NCBI RefSeq assembly: GCF_000686805.1
Contig: NZ_JMLP01000005.1
Location: forward strand, 430,307 to 494,306
Direction of reading: 5' to 3'
DNA from: Bacillus sp. UNC41MFS5
Lineage (GTDB): Bacteria > Bacillota > Bacilli > Bacillales_B > DSM-18226
DNA length: 64,000 nucleotides
Shown here: piece after piece, positions 9,725 to 19,213 of the stretch
How the letters are laid out: every line of letters begins with the position of its first letter
Numbering within the stretch: the first letter of the stretch is position 1
The notes under the pieces: model-generated
The model's input: the letters and a program-made list of their open reading frames with translations, nothing else
What the model was told of the DNA's origin: nothing
Database searches by the model: none
Program-made: the position numbers and the translations under genes

Positions 9725-10498
9725 ATGCAATCAATTATTGAAATAAAAAAGCTTTTTTATCGTTATGAAAAAGATGCGGTTCTGGAGGATATCAATATTA
9801 CTGTTCCTCATGGTTCTTTCTTGGCGATTGTCGGACCTAATGGTTCTGGGAAATCAACTCTTTTGAAGTTGATCTTAGGATTATTAAAGCCGCAAAAAGG
9901 AGAAATTTATTTATTTGGTCAGGAAATAAATAAATTTAAGGATTGGCAAAAAATTGGCTATGTTTCTCAAAAGGCTAATTCTTTCAACACTGGTTTTCCG
10001 GCAACTGTATCTGAAGTGGTCGAGAGTGGTTTGACGAAAAAGCTAGGAATGTTTAAGTTTTTTAAAAAGGAACATGCTCAAAAAGTCCTCGATGCCTTGG
10101 ATGCAGTTGGGATGACTAAGTTCAGTAACAGAAATATTGGCGAACTCTCTGGAGGTCAACAACAAAGAGTTTTTATTGCCCGTGCCCTAGTTAGTGAACC
10201 GAGCCTCCTCATTCTCGATGAACCAACCGTTGGTGTAGATGCGGAGAATGTAAGTAATTTTTATCAAATGCTTGGGGAATTAAATAAAAATCGTGAAATT
10301 ACGCTTCTATTGGTTACACATGATATTGGAACGATTTCGGATAAAGTTTCACATGTGGCCTGCTTAAATAAACATTTGCATTTTCATGGAGAAACAAAGG
10401 AATTTGAACAACTCCGAGCGGATGATATGTCTATAGCCTATGGGCACGATGTTCACCTGCTAGCCCATCATCACGAGCACGGAGGCGTTATAAGATGA
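9725..10498 (+). CDS. znuC: Zinc ABC transporter ATP-binding protein
   Basis: Cytoplasmic ATPase (257 aa) of a metal ABC importer. It carries Walker A GPNGSGKST (about residues 38-46), the Q-loop near YVSQKANS, signature LSGGQQQR, Walker B LLILDEPT and the switch histidine in LLVTHD. The C-terminus is histidine-rich (HDVHLLAHHHEHGG), common in zinc transport ATPases. Pairing with znuB and zur supports zinc as substrate rather than manganese. ATG 9725 is preferred over GTG 9716, which overlaps the AAGGTGAT site. The stop overlaps the znuB start by 4 bases. Confidence 0.92.
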   Translation: MQSIIEIKKLFYRYEKDAVLEDINITVPHGSFLAIVGPNGSGKSTLLKLILGLLKPQKGEIYLFGQEINKFKDWQKIGYVSQKANSFNTGFPATVSEVVESGLTKKLGMFKFFKKEHAQKVLDALDAVGMTKFSNRNIGELSGGQQQRVFIARALVSEPSLLILDEPTVGVDAENVSNFYQMLGELNKNREITLLLVTHDIGTISDKVSHVACLNKHLHFHGETKEFEQLRADDMSIAYGHDVHLLAHHHEHGGVIR

Positions 10499-11352
10499 TT
10501 CAAGGAATTTTCCATTATGAATTTTTACAAAATGCCTTTTTAACCGGGATGATGATCGGGATTATTGCCCCGTTATTAGGAGTGTTTGTTGTTGTCAGAA
10601 GGTTATCATTAATAGCAGATGCCCTAAGCCATGTAACATTAGCCGGGATAGCAGCAAGTTTGCTTCTAGAAAGAAATGTGGCCATGATGGCAGGTTTAAA
10701 TCCACTATACTTAGGAATGGTTTTTTCAGTTGGAGGATCATTATTCATCGAGAAACTTAGAAGTGTCTATAAGCACTACCAAGAACTTGCGATTCCAATT
10801 ATCCTTTCGAGCGGGATTGGCTTAGGAGTCATATTTATTTCACTCGCCAATGGCTTTAATACAGACTTGTTCAGTTATTTGTTCGGAAGTGTCTCCGCTG
10901 TAAGCAGAACAGATTTATGGGTCGTGTTTATAATTGGTATTTTAGTGATTCTGGTGATTATTTTATTATATAAAGAACTGTTTTTACTATCTTTTGATGA
11001 GGAACATGCAAAAGCATCCGGCATTGCAGCGAAAAGTATTCATTTCATATTTATTGTCATGGTGGCCTTGGTGATAGCGGCATCGATGAGAATTGTTGGG
11101 ATTTTATTGGTGTCATCACTAATGACATTACCTGTTGCTGCCAGTATTCGGATAGCCAGAGGATTTAAGCAAACCATCTTCTTATCTGTTTTGTTTGGTG
11201 AAGTTTCAGTTCTTGGTGGCTTGTTTACAGCTTACTACCTAGATTTGGCTCCCGGAGGCACGATTGTGATGATTTCCGTTCTCATCTTAATTATCTCCAT
11301 CTTTTATAAAAAATTATTAATTCATAAGGGGGGGCAGCCTGATGAACGTTGA
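10495..11352 (+). CDS. znuB: Zinc ABC transporter permease
   Basis: Integral membrane permease (285 aa) of the ABC-3 metal family with about eight hydrophobic segments. Family blocks present include [19 protein letters not shown] (about residues 35-53) and the cytoplasmic-loop block [13 protein letters not shown]. It overlaps znuC by 4 bases and zur by 11, so all three are translationally linked. No periplasmic-type binding protein (ZnuA) is encoded here; it must be supplied from another locus. Confidence 0.92.
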   Translation: MIQGIFHYEFLQNAFLTGMMIGIIAPLLGVFVVVRRLSLIADALSHVTLAGIAASLLLERNVAMMAGLNPLYLGMVFSVGGSLFIEKLRSVYKHYQELAIPIILSSGIGLGVIFISLANGFNTDLFSYLFGSVSAVSRTDLWVVFIIGILVILVIILLYKELFLLSFDEEHAKASGIAAKSIHFIFIVMVALVIAASMRIVGILLVSSLMTLPVAASIRIARGFKQTIFLSVLFGEVSVLGGLFTAYYLDLAPGGTIVMISVLILIISIFYKKLLIHKGGQPDER

Positions 11353-11752
11353 TGAAGCGATACAATATTTAAAAGAAAAAGGATTTAAACAAACAGGTAA
11401 AAGAGAAGATATGCTGCAATTATTTGCAGATAGTGATAAATATTTAACGGCTAAGGACGTATTGGATCACCTGAAAGATGATTACCCTGGTCTGAGCTTT
11501 GATACGATTTATCGGAATCTCTCTTTATTTGTTAATATGGGAATTCTAGAGATGACTGAATTATCAGGTGAAAAGCATTTCCGTTTTTCATGTTCAAGGC
11601 AACACCATCATCATCATTTCATCTGTTTGACTTGTGGAAAAACAAAAGAAATTGATACCTGCCCAATGAAAAATCTGAGTGAAAATTTAAAAGGATACGA
11701 TATTTCCGGTCATAAATTCGAGATTTACGGTCTTTGTCCTGAATGTCATTAA
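11342..11752 (+). CDS. zur: Zinc uptake regulator Zur (Fur family)
   Basis: Fur-family repressor (136 aa). The N-terminal winged helix contains [19 protein letters not shown]. The C-terminal half has a histidine cluster ([18 protein letters not shown]) and two CxxC pairs (CLTC near residue 96, CPEC at the end) for structural zinc. Its place as third gene of the znu operon identifies it as Zur rather than Fur or PerR and implies autoregulation through the box at 9686-9700. In B. subtilis, zur lies at this chromosomal position without the transporter genes. Confidence 0.93.
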   Translation: MNVDEAIQYLKEKGFKQTGKREDMLQLFADSDKYLTAKDVLDHLKDDYPGLSFDTIYRNLSLFVNMGILEMTELSGEKHFRFSCSRQHHHHHFICLTCGKTKEIDTCPMKNLSENLKGYDISGHKFEIYGLCPECH

Positions 11753-11785
11753 AAAACAGCTTGTGAACACACAAGCTGTTTTTTA
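11751..11785. terminator. Bidirectional terminator after zur
   Basis: AAAAACAGCTTGTG and CACAAGCTGTTTTT form a 14-bp stem with T-runs on both strands, serving zur and yqfW. Confidence 0.9.
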
Positions 11786-11795
11786 TAGGTAGTTG

Positions 11796-12389
11796 TTAGA
11801 ACGTTTGTACCAAGGGGCGACTTTCCTTCATCCAATGTTCTACCCACTTGTTTGCTTCACTCCAGTTATTTACACGAATTACCCCATTTGGAATGGGGTC
11901 TTGATTATATGGCGTATCAAATAAAATGACTGGGATCTTACACTCTTCATGTATCATAACCGCATTATCATGCTTATCCTCAAAAAAGATATCCAAGCTA
12001 TGCTTTTTAACAGATGCGACTTTGTCATGTGAGCCAATTAATTCGATGTGATCAAAGGTTAAGCCATTATCAATAAACCATTTAATGGTAATATCAAGCA
12101 AATGAGAACTACGAGCACTGATAAAAAACAATTCATGCTGATTTTCCCATTTTTTAAGGACATGTTCTGCTCCATTCGCAAGAGGGGAATTGGCATAAAT
12201 AATCGGTTCGTTTTCTGTGAACCATTCAGCAAACACTTTTTCAGAGACATTTACGTATGGAGTATATTCATATTGGGTAACGTCCTCATACGAAATGTTC
12301 AGTTCAAATGCTTTATTAATAAAAGGTAGGATGGATGATTTTGGGCACGTTACAGTTCCATCGATATCGATGCCAAATCTTTTTTTCAT
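11796..12389 (-). CDS. yqfW: Putative nucleotidase, HAD superfamily (YqfW)
   Basis: Predicted phosphatase of the 5'-nucleotidase C type (197 aa). HAD motif I is GIDIDGTVTCP at the N-terminus, motif II is FFISARSS (about residues 103-110), and motif IV is DIFFEDKHDN (about 145-154). The start is set at the ATG that gives MKKRFGIDIDG, matching the B. subtilis homologue; in-frame sequence continues upstream to 12440 but has no better ribosome site. Natural substrate unknown. Confidence 0.82.
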   Translation of the reverse strand: MKKRFGIDIDGTVTCPKSSILPFINKAFELNISYEDVTQYEYTPYVNVSEKVFAEWFTENEPIIYANSPLANGAEHVLKKWENQHELFFISARSSHLLDITIKWFIDNGLTFDHIELIGSHDKVASVKKHSLDIFFEDKHDNAVMIHEECKIPVILFDTPYNQDPIPNGVIRVNNWSEANKWVEHWMKESRPLVQTF

Positions 12390-12586
12390 GTGTAGACTCA
12401 CTTTCTTATTTCTTTTCCGTATCTCTTTATATTTTACCAAAGTATTGGGTTCAATAAAGTAACTATTTACAATTAATTTTTTGAGAATAGAAATAAAAAA
12501 CTATTTTAGGCAAACATTGACATACTAAAATATATTCTTAAGCAAACAATAATTAATGCTCCTATTACTGAAAGTGAGGGATTAGG

Positions 12587-13069
12587 ATGGCAGACGAAAG
12601 AGACACGAAAGTGCAAGAGGCTCTTCAAAGCTCAACAATTGGTCAAGATATACCCAATTCTCCTACTTCATTTAGGGAGGAAACCGCATCAGAATTTACT
12701 GAACCTATTAAGGCTCACTACACTTTGAAAAAAGAAGAGTCTACACCAAGGATTGGTGCTTCGGTTCCGATACATTCTTCTGAATATAGGGAAGAGACAG
12801 CTGCAGAGATTGCTGCACCTGTTCCTCTTATACGCAGAAGGGAACACGATGAGGTAAGGGAAAAAGCTGCTGGTGGTACTGGTATTGGGACGCTTGCGTT
12901 AGTGCTTTCGATTTTATCACTATTTGTTATGCCTATACTTTTTGGTGCTGCAGGGATTGTGTTAGGCTTCGTTGCCAGAAGAAGAGGGGCCAATGGTTTA
13001 GGTGCTTGGGCAATTGGTATCGGTGCAATTTCGATTGTAATCGGTATCTTTATTCTCCCGTTCTTTTAA
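12587..13069 (+). CDS. yqfX: DUF4190-like membrane protein (YqfX)
   Basis: 160-aa protein with a hydrophilic N-terminal half containing a repeated motif (FREETASEFTEPI near residue 24 and YREETAAEIAAPV near residue 68) and two C-terminal membrane helices. These are linked by a short basic loop (GFVARRRGANGLGAWAIGIG), the hallmark of DUF4190. It resembles B. subtilis YqfX in place and layout. Function unknown. Confidence 0.8.
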   Translation: MADERDTKVQEALQSSTIGQDIPNSPTSFREETASEFTEPIKAHYTLKKEESTPRIGASVPIHSSEYREETAAEIAAPVPLIRRREHDEVREKAAGGTGIGTLALVLSILSLFVMPILFGAAGIVLGFVARRRGANGLGAWAIGIGAISIVIGIFILPFF

Positions 13070-13087
13070 CGTAAACCTGCATAGGAG

Positions 13088-13123
13088 CAAAAAGAAACCC
13101 GGTGATTATACCGGGTTTCTTCA
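13088..13123. terminator. Bidirectional terminator between yqfX and ispG
   Basis: AAGAAACCCGGT and ACCGGGTTTCTT pair around a short loop. Confidence 0.88.
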
Positions 13124-13125
13124 TG

Positions 13126-14235
13126 TTATTGAATGACTTTTTCTTCTTCTGCCTTTTTTTGAAAGTACTCCTCAGCAATTTGGTCGATTTCCTTTTTCAA
13201 TTCCTCTACTAATTGCGCTTCAGGAACTTTGCGGACAATCTCACCCTTCCTGAATAATAGCCCTTCACCACGAGCACCGGCGATTCCAATATCAGCTTCA
13301 CGAGCTTCTCCAGGACCGTTAACAGCACAGCCTAATACCGCTACTTTAATCGGTGCTTTAATTTTTTCAATGTATTCTTCTACTTCATTTGCAATACTGA
13401 TTAAATCAATTTCAATCCGACCACAAGTCGGGCAGGAGATCAATGTGGCAGCGTTAGAAGAAAGACCGAACACTTTTAATAGTTCTCTGGCAACCTTTAC
13501 TTCTTGAACAGGATCCGCGCTTAAGGAAACGCGAAGTGTGTTCCCGATTCCTTTGTGTAAAATAGTACCTAAACCAGCGGCACTTTTTATGCTGCCAGCA
13601 AAAAGAGTCCCTGATTCCGTAATCCCAAGATGGAGTGGGTAATCAAATGCTCTAGATGCCTTTTCATAAGCTTCAATCGCAAGATTAACATCAGATGCTT
13701 TCATGGAAACAATAATATCATGAAAATCCAAGTCCTCAAGAATTTTAATGTGGTGGAGAGCACTCTCAACCATGCCGTCGGCTGTCGGATAACCATATTT
13801 CTCTAAAATTCTTTTCTCAAGCGAACCTGCATTGACACCAATCCGGATTGGAATACCACGTTCTTTTGCAGCCTTTACGACAGCTTCCACCTTTTCGCGT
13901 TTGCCAATATTTCCTGGGTTGATTCTAATTTTATCTGCTCCGCCTTCAATGGCTTTAAGAGCCAATTTATAGTCAAAATGAATATCAACGACAAGTGGAA
14001 TGTTAATTCTTTTCTTTATTTCAGATATAGCATTTGCCGCGCGTTCATCAGGACAAGCCACCCGCACAATCTGGCAGCCCGCTTCTTCAAGACGTTTTAT
14101 TTCAGCAACAGTTGCTTCGACATCATGTGTTTTTGTTGTAGTCATACTTTGGATAAATAATTCGTTACTCCCGCCAATTGTTAAGTTACCTACTTTAATT
14201 GGCCGGGTCTTTGTGCGATGTATTATTTCACTCAC
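13126..14235 (-). CDS. ispG: 4-hydroxy-3-methylbut-2-en-1-yl diphosphate synthase
   Basis: MEP-pathway enzyme (369 aa) that converts MEcPP to HMBPP with a [4Fe-4S] cluster, just before IspH. The TIM-barrel N-terminal domain begins [16 protein letters not shown]; conserved DIHFDYKLA and RINPGNIG follow. The C-terminal cluster cysteines are in LISCPTCGR and [12 protein letters not shown]. Length is normal for Bacillus GcpE/IspG. Confidence 0.97.
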   Translation of the reverse strand: MSEIIHRTKTRPIKVGNLTIGGSNELFIQSMTTTKTHDVEATVAEIKRLEEAGCQIVRVACPDERAANAISEIKKRINIPLVVDIHFDYKLALKAIEGGADKIRINPGNIGKREKVEAVVKAAKERGIPIRIGVNAGSLEKRILEKYGYPTADGMVESALHHIKILEDLDFHDIIVSMKASDVNLAIEAYEKASRAFDYPLHLGITESGTLFAGSIKSAAGLGTILHKGIGNTLRVSLSADPVQEVKVARELLKVFGLSSNAATLISCPTCGRIEIDLISIANEVEEYIEKIKAPIKVAVLGCAVNGPGEAREADIGIAGARGEGLLFRKGEIVRKVPEAQLVEELKKEIDQIAEEYFQKKAEEEKVIQ

Positions 14236-14343
14236 GTGTAATTCGCTCCTTCAAAATGGGATTCGAATATGGTATATAAAAACAATCCGCCTTTTATTTT
14301 ATCAGCCTTTCACTATTTTTGACAAGAATAAGCATTATCTTCT

Positions 14344-14676
14344 TTATTTTGAGTAATCAGGGAAATGATATGTGGACCCAATTTGAATTTTTTCTGGTGT
14401 TTCCCCAGGGTTTAGTTTTCGGAAGTCCTGAATTAAGTCGGTAATCGAGACTGGAAGTGGTTTATCCAATTGATGTTCTACAATTGATATCACGGTTGCT
14501 CCAGGTTCCACCTTTGCTTCAAAGGAAGGCAGGTCTGATTTCACTTGCAGTTTGGGTGCTTCGATTTTAGCATCGACCTGCTGTGTTAGTGAAGAAGGGA
14601 GAGTACCAACAGTTAAGTCAATATAGATGACATATATAATTAAAACGGCTAGTAAGAAACCAAATAATTTTTTCAT
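14344..14676 (-). CDS. yqfZ: LysM-like single-pass protein (YqfZ)
   Basis: 110-aa protein with an N-terminal hydrophobic anchor or signal (KKLFGFLLAVLIIYVIYIDL) and a C-terminal LysM-like segment (TVISIVEHQL through IQIGSTYHFP), suggesting a cell-wall-facing protein. The ATG at 14674-14676 is preceded by GGAGGC; upstream codons lack such support. Position between ispG and the DUF1189 gene matches B. subtilis yqfZ. Function unproven. Confidence 0.75.
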   Translation of the reverse strand: MKKLFGFLLAVLIIYVIYIDLTVGTLPSSLTQQVDAKIEAPKLQVKSDLPSFEAKVEPGATVISIVEHQLDKPLPVSITDLIQDFRKLNPGETPEKIQIGSTYHFPDYSK

Positions 14677-14774
14677 CGGACAAGCCTCCAAATAGGACAG
14701 TTTGTACATTGGTATGCTTGTCCAATGATAAAAAGAACGAGTTTATAAAAAAAAACGCCCGCTAGGGGCGCAAC

Positions 14775-15548
14775 TTAGTTCACTTTTTTGGGTTTCGGTA
14801 TTTCCTTTATCGCTAAAGATAATACGATGATTACGACAAACCAATTTATCATAAAGCTGCTAGGCACCGTTGTTTTAATGGCAGCCATGATGGTGAAAAA
14901 CAGGGTGGGCAATGTTTCGCTGTATGCGGCCATTCTCCACAACTGCCGGTAATTTAAATTTCTTCCAATAAGATTTTTAAGTAACAATCCTATCAAAGCC
15001 AATACTGTGACTTCAATAAAACTGCCAGCACTTGCAAATAAATAAATGAATAATGCTCCTACAGGGATGATGATCCATTTCATACCGCCAATTCCGTTAA
15101 TAAAATCGACAAAGTCACCCTTTGTGATGGCTAATCCTTCTAACATCGAATAGGGGTATGTTTCAACTCTGCCCCCTGCTGCAAATACAAATTGATCCTC
15201 CAATAATGCAAAAGCATTACCTTCATCCTCGACATCAGTATCAGAAATAGCACCTGTTGGGTCGAGAATGATTGTAAAGTCATCCTTATTTATCGTAATT
15301 GGAACCTTGGTATCCGCGGTTAAATGTCCATCTTCAATAGAAAAATCAGGTAATTTATCATTGATAATTGTCTCTGCACTGTCCAGTCCAGAGGTAAGAG
15401 CTGTGCTTAAATAAATAACAGACGGGAGAATCGAAATGAAAGTTAAGAAAAAGACATATAGGATTGTCTTTCCGATTCCTTGAAACCGAAACAAGGCAAT
15501 ATCCTTTGGGGAATAGATACTTTTATAAAGTTGTTTAAAAATATTCAT
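14775..15548 (-). CDS. yqgB: DUF1189 family membrane protein (YqgB)
   Basis: 257-aa integral membrane protein. One helix lies near residues 27-47, an extracellular domain follows (about 50-165, rich in Asp/Glu), then about four helices at the C-terminus (IIIPVGALFIYLFASAG, VTVLALIGLLLKNLIG and others). DUF1189 features such as FRFQGIGKTILYVFFL are present. The start follows AAAGGTGG. Function unknown. Confidence 0.8.
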   Translation of the reverse strand: MNIFKQLYKSIYSPKDIALFRFQGIGKTILYVFFLTFISILPSVIYLSTALTSGLDSAETIINDKLPDFSIEDGHLTADTKVPITINKDDFTIILDPTGAISDTDVEDEGNAFALLEDQFVFAAGGRVETYPYSMLEGLAITKGDFVDFINGIGGMKWIIIPVGALFIYLFASAGSFIEVTVLALIGLLLKNLIGRNLNYRQLWRMAAYSETLPTLFFTIMAAIKTTVPSSFMINWFVVIIVLSLAIKEIPKPKKVN

Positions 15549-15724
15549 AATGACCACCTTTACACATAAATACAAATAAATGCTTCAGCATCTATTGTAT
15601 CTTTAGTAAGGGTTATACACAAGAATGATACCATTTATAAAAAATTTGAAACCGTTCATAAGATTAATCGTATGAAGGAATGTATACATTTAATAATAAC
15701 AACAAGTTATGAGGGATGAGTAGA

Positions 15725-16207
15725 ATGGAAATAGTATATTGGAGTATCGTCATATTGTTATTTATCGTCGCGTTTGTAGGTCTTGTTTATCCGATTATTC
15801 CAAGTGTATTGTTTTTATTAGCTGGGTTTTTATTATATGGGGTCTTTTTTAGCTTTGAACCCTTTCGATGGTATTTTTGGTTGATACAAGGTTTGTTTAT
15901 TGTCCTTCTTTTTATTGCTGACTACATTGCCAATATGATTGGAATTAAAAAATATGGCGGGTCTAAGGCGGGTGTCTGGGGGAGTACGATTGGTATTTTG
16001 GTTGGCCCTTTTGTTATTCCTTTTTTAGGAATTCTCATTGGGCCGTTTATCGGGGCCATTGCAGCGGAATTAATTTTTAACAAAAGAAGTTTCATGGAGA
16101 GCATAAAAGTTGGATTTGGGTCAGTGATTGGCTTCATAAGTAGTGTTGTCACAAAAACCATTATTCAAATAATAATGATTATCTATTTTTTCATCGTTGT
16201 ACTTTAA
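15725..16207 (+). CDS. yqgC: DUF456 family membrane protein (YqgC)
   Basis: 160-aa protein with four or five hydrophobic segments and glycine-rich family blocks (GGSKAGVWGSTIGILVGPF, GPFIGAIAAELIF). The ATG at 15725 is chosen because GAGGG at 15711-15715 gives sensible spacing; the ATG at 15716 abuts it. It sits beside the DUF1189 gene as in B. subtilis. Function unknown. Confidence 0.8.
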   Translation: MEIVYWSIVILLFIVAFVGLVYPIIPSVLFLLAGFLLYGVFFSFEPFRWYFWLIQGLFIVLLFIADYIANMIGIKKYGGSKAGVWGSTIGILVGPFVIPFLGILIGPFIGAIAAELIFNKRSFMESIKVGFGSVIGFISSVVTKTIIQIIMIIYFFIVVL

Positions 16208-16232
16208 AAAAGCCACCTAGGTGGCTTTTTTC
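16205..16232. terminator. Bidirectional terminator between yqgC and fnr
   Basis: AAAAAGCCACCTA and TAGGTGGCTTTTT form a near-perfect palindrome with T-runs on both strands. Confidence 0.88.
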
Positions 16233-16234
16233 AA

Positions 16235-16930
16235 TTAATTCAATCCACAAATTTCAAAGGAGCAGTTTTGGCAGTCGACTTCTTCTTTTAGGTAATTCAG
16301 TTTTTTTATCGTAAACTTCTGATTATCATAGGAGATAATATTCTTTTCGCGCAGATCTTTTAAAGAGCGTTGAATTACTTCACGTGTTCCGAATGTTAAA
16401 TTAGCCAGTTCCTGATGTGTTAAGGGCAGGTCAATTAGAATACCTTCTTCTGTTTTTATCCCATATGAATTGCATAAGCGAATGAGGATCGAATATAAAC
16501 CGCCTTTTTTTCCATTCATAATGAGGTCCTGGCATTTCATCTGAGCTTTTAAATAACCTGTACTTAACCATGTAACAAAAGCATTCATTGCCTCAGGGTC
16601 TGTTAAAATGAAATCTTCAAATTGCTCTTTTCTTATTAGAATCATTTCACAATCAGTCAGTGCTTTTGCATAAAACTGATAATGAGGAATATCTTTAAAA
16701 AGTTGGTATTCTACAATTAATTCTTGATCATTTAAGATTTTTAAAATAAAATCCTTACCGCGTAAATGAACTCTTCCAAGTGAAATACTCCCTGTAAGTA
16801 ATAAGTAAACATACTCTACAGCATCCTTTTCTTGAAAAAGAATTGAACCGGCTTTAATTTTTTGAATGGGTTCTTTTTTTTGAAAAAATGCAGTTAATAA
16901 CTTATATATAGAAGAACGGTTTAATTGCAT
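16235..16930 (-). CDS. fnr: Fnr-type Crp/Fnr transcription regulator with C-terminal cysteine cluster
   Basis: 231-aa Crp/Fnr regulator. The cyclic-nucleotide-like sensor domain occupies residues 1-120, then a dimer helix, and a helix-turn-helix with LTHQELANLTFGTREVIQRS (about 170-189). The C-terminus carries C220, C223 and C228. This spacing equals that of the [4Fe-4S] cluster cysteines recalled for B. subtilis Fnr (C227, C230, C235), and D135 is a candidate fourth ligand. It probably activates anaerobic genes when oxygen is absent. The location next to sodA, rather than next to narK, differs from B. subtilis. Confidence 0.82.
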   Translation of the reverse strand: MQLNRSSIYKLLTAFFQKKEPIQKIKAGSILFQEKDAVEYVYLLLTGSISLGRVHLRGKDFILKILNDQELIVEYQLFKDIPHYQFYAKALTDCEMILIRKEQFEDFILTDPEAMNAFVTWLSTGYLKAQMKCQDLIMNGKKGGLYSILIRLCNSYGIKTEEGILIDLPLTHQELANLTFGTREVIQRSLKDLREKNIISYDNQKFTIKKLNYLKEEVDCQNCSFEICGLN

Positions 16931-16963
16931 AGAAAATCACTCCTTATGTACCACTTCCCTTTG

Positions 16964-16992
16964 ATTTAAATAAATAATTTATTACGTGTCAA
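16964..16992 (-). promoter_or_regulatory. Putative fnr promoter
   Basis: On the minus strand TTGACA (16992-16987), a 17-bp spacer and TTAAAT (16969-16964) precede fnr, whose ATG follows a GGAG ribosome site. Confidence 0.55.
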
Positions 16993-17016
16993 TATGGCTA
17001 ATACATGATTTGGAAG

Positions 17017-17205
17017 TGACAAAAGTCGGATATGACAAAAATCGTTGACAGATTGCCCTTTAGGTAAAAGGTGACAATTTTTCGAAAAATTACGAATGGA
17101 TGGCTCAATACTATATTTTTGAATAATATCCTACATAAAGGGAATGGTATCTATGTTAAGTACCTAAGCATTTTATTTGATACAAATAACCAACTTTGGT
17201 ATCTT
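17017..17205 (+). promoter_or_regulatory. sodA upstream region: direct repeats and putative promoter
   Basis: The 346-bp gap between fnr and sodA holds no convincing gene. TGACAAAARTCG occurs twice in direct orientation, 16 bp apart (17017-17028 and 17033-17044), just before a TTGACA. A good sigma-A promoter lies nearer to sodA: TTGATA (17177-17182), 17 bp, TATCTT (17200-17205). This would give a leader of about 65 bases. Confidence 0.5.
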
Positions 17206-17276
17206 AAGGAGGAAAGCTTTAGAAATATTCGAAATTCTAAGGCCGATAAAATCATTTATACATAGGAGGAATTAAA

Positions 17277-17885
17277 ATGGCATTTGAATTACCACAATTA
17301 CCTTATGCAGAAAACGCACTTGAACCACATATTGACAAAGAAACTATGAATATTCACCACACAAGACACCATAACACATATGTAACAAATTTAAATAACG
17401 CTTTAGCTGGTAATGAAGAATTACTTTCTAAATCAGTTGAAGAAGTTATTGCTAATTTGGATGCGGTTCCAGAGGCTGCTCGTACAGCCGTTCGTAACAA
17501 TGGCGGCGGACATGCTAACCATTCTTTATTCTGGCAAATCCTTTCTCCAAATGGCGGCGGTGCACCAACAGGTGAATTAGCTGACGCAATCAGCAGCAAA
17601 TTTGGCAGCTTCGAAAGCTTTAAAGAAGAGTTTGCTAAAGCAGCAACTACTCGTTTCGGATCTGGTTGGGCATGGTTATCTGTAAACAATGGTGAGTTAG
17701 AAGTTTCTAGTACACCAAACCAAGATTCTCCATTAATGGAAGGCAAAACTCCAATCCTTGGTCTTGATGTATGGGAGCATGCTTACTACTTAAACTATCA
17801 AAACAAGCGCCCTGACTATATTTCCGCTTTCTGGAATGTAGTAAATTGGGATGAAGTGTCAAAACGCTACAGCCAAGCAAAATAA
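17277..17885 (+). CDS. sodA: Superoxide dismutase (Mn type)
   Basis: 202-aa Mn/Fe-family superoxide dismutase, converting superoxide to oxygen and hydrogen peroxide. Metal ligands are His27 in [12 protein letters not shown], His82 in [11 protein letters not shown], and Asp and His in [11 protein letters not shown]. Residue choices (GGGHANH, and glutamine in the NQDSPL loop) favour the manganese form usual in Bacillus. A strong AGGAGGA precedes the ATG. Confidence 0.97.
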   Translation: MAFELPQLPYAENALEPHIDKETMNIHHTRHHNTYVTNLNNALAGNEELLSKSVEEVIANLDAVPEAARTAVRNNGGGHANHSLFWQILSPNGGGAPTGELADAISSKFGSFESFKEEFAKAATTRFGSGWAWLSVNNGELEVSSTPNQDSPLMEGKTPILGLDVWEHAYYLNYQNKRPDYISAFWNVVNWDEVSKRYSQAK

Positions 17886-17895
17886 TATTAATGAA

Positions 17896-17924
17896 AAAAG
17901 GCAGCCCTTTGGTTGTCTTTTTTT
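17896..17924 (+). terminator. Terminator of sodA
   Basis: AAAAGGCAGCC pairs with GGTTGTCTTTT (one G-U pair) and runs into seven Ts. Confidence 0.85.
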
Positions 17925-17983
17925 ATGTGAATAAGAAAAACTGGCTTGATAAAGACTACCCATAAGATAAAGGGGAGTTTTTA

Positions 17984-19213
17984 ATGGCAAAAAAATTTAA
18001 GATACTGGGTGATGTTAAACTTACAAAAGATTTATCACTATTGCTGATTATTGGAGGGCTATACTCATTAAGCATTGCTTTGTCTAACACCTTTGTGAAT
18101 ATTTATCTTTGGAAACAGACGGGAAAATACTCAGATATCGCCTTCTATAACCTATCGACCGTTATTCTACAATTGCTTACATTTATCTTAGCAGGACGAT
18201 GGGCGAAAAAAATTGACAGGGTAATTGTGCTTAGAATTGGTGTAATTTTTTTAGCTCTATTTTATGTAATGGTTTTAGTATTTGGAACAAATGCTTCAAC
18301 CTATTTACTTCTTTTAGGTAGCTTTTTAGGAGTAGGGTATGGTTTTTATTGGCTTGCCTACAATGTGTTAACGTTTGAAATTACCGAACCAGATACCAGA
18401 GATTTTTTTAATGGTTTTTTAGGGATATTATCATCTGCTGGCGGAATGATTGGCCCCATCGCTGCTGGGTTCATCATTACACGATTTGAAAAATATACAG
18501 GCTACACGATTGTTTTTGGGCTATCACTTGCTTTATTCGCGCTGGCGGTTTTTATGAGTTTTTCGTTGAAACCACGGCCATCATCGGGCAGCTATTGCTT
18601 CATGCAAATTCTAAATGAAAGAAAACAAAATGAAAATTGGCGTTTAATTACGAATGCTAACTTTTTTCAGGGCTTGAGGGAAGGTACCTTTGCATTTGTT
18701 ATCTCTGTTTTTGTTTACCTGTCGACGGGAAGTGAATTGTCTCTAGGTACATTCGGTCTTCTTAATTCAGGCGTATCATTTGTAGCGTATTATTTTGCTT
18801 CACGATTAATAAAACAAAAAAATCGAAAAAAAGCCATCCTTATTGGTGGGATTATTTTATATGCATCTGTTCTATTAATTGTTTGGGACGTTAATTTTGT
18901 TAAATTGCTAATCTATGGAGGGATGATTGCAATCGCTTATCCGCTTTTACTCGTGCCGTATATGTCAACTACATACGATGTTATTGGAACTGGATGGAAG
19001 GCTGCTGAAATGAGGATTGAATATATTGTTGTTCGAGAAATATACTTGAATCTGGGCAGAATCGTTTCTATAGTATCCTTTTTAGCAGCTATCACTTGGT
19101 TTAAAGCTGAAAACAGTATTCCCATTCTCCTTCTCATTTTAGGTGCTGGGCATACATGCATCTATTTTTTTCTTAAAAGGGTACACTTACCAGCCCCGAA
19201 ATGCGTTGAGTAG
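17984..19213 (+). CDS. yqgE: MFS transporter (YqgE)
   Basis: 409-aa major facilitator protein with about 12 membrane helices in two halves. The loop AGRWAKKIDRVIVLRIG (about residues 72-88) is the family's 2-3 loop. Closest recalled match by position is B. subtilis YqgE between sodA and pbpA. Substrate unknown. Confidence 0.82.
   Translation: MAKKFKILGDVKLTKDLSLLLIIGGLYSLSIALSNTFVNIYLWKQTGKYSDIAFYNLSTVILQLLTFILAGRWAKKIDRVIVLRIGVIFLALFYVMVLVFGTNASTYLLLLGSFLGVGYGFYWLAYNVLTFEITEPDTRDFFNGFLGILSSAGGMIGPIAAGFIITRFEKYTGYTIVFGLSLALFALAVFMSFSLKPRPSSGSYCFMQILNERKQNENWRLITNANFFQGLREGTFAFVISVFVYLSTGSELSLGTFGLLNSGVSFVAYYFASRLIKQKNRKKAILIGGIILYASVLLIVWDVNFVKLLIYGGMIAIAYPLLLVPYMSTTYDVIGTGWKAAEMRIEYIVVREIYLNLGRIVSIVSFLAAITWFKAENSIPILLLILGAGHTCIYFFLKRVHLPAPKCVE

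Noticed and set aside
17071..17265. A 64-codon open frame upstream of sodA
   Set aside because: It has no ribosome site, lies across the predicted sodA promoter, and the composition does not look coding.
17354..17746. A 130-codon frame antisense to sodA
   Set aside because: It is a mirror of the well-conserved sodA frame, with no ribosome site or recognisable domain. Similar long antisense frames in pstC (23083-23466) and the second pstB (25663-26082) were left out for the same reason.
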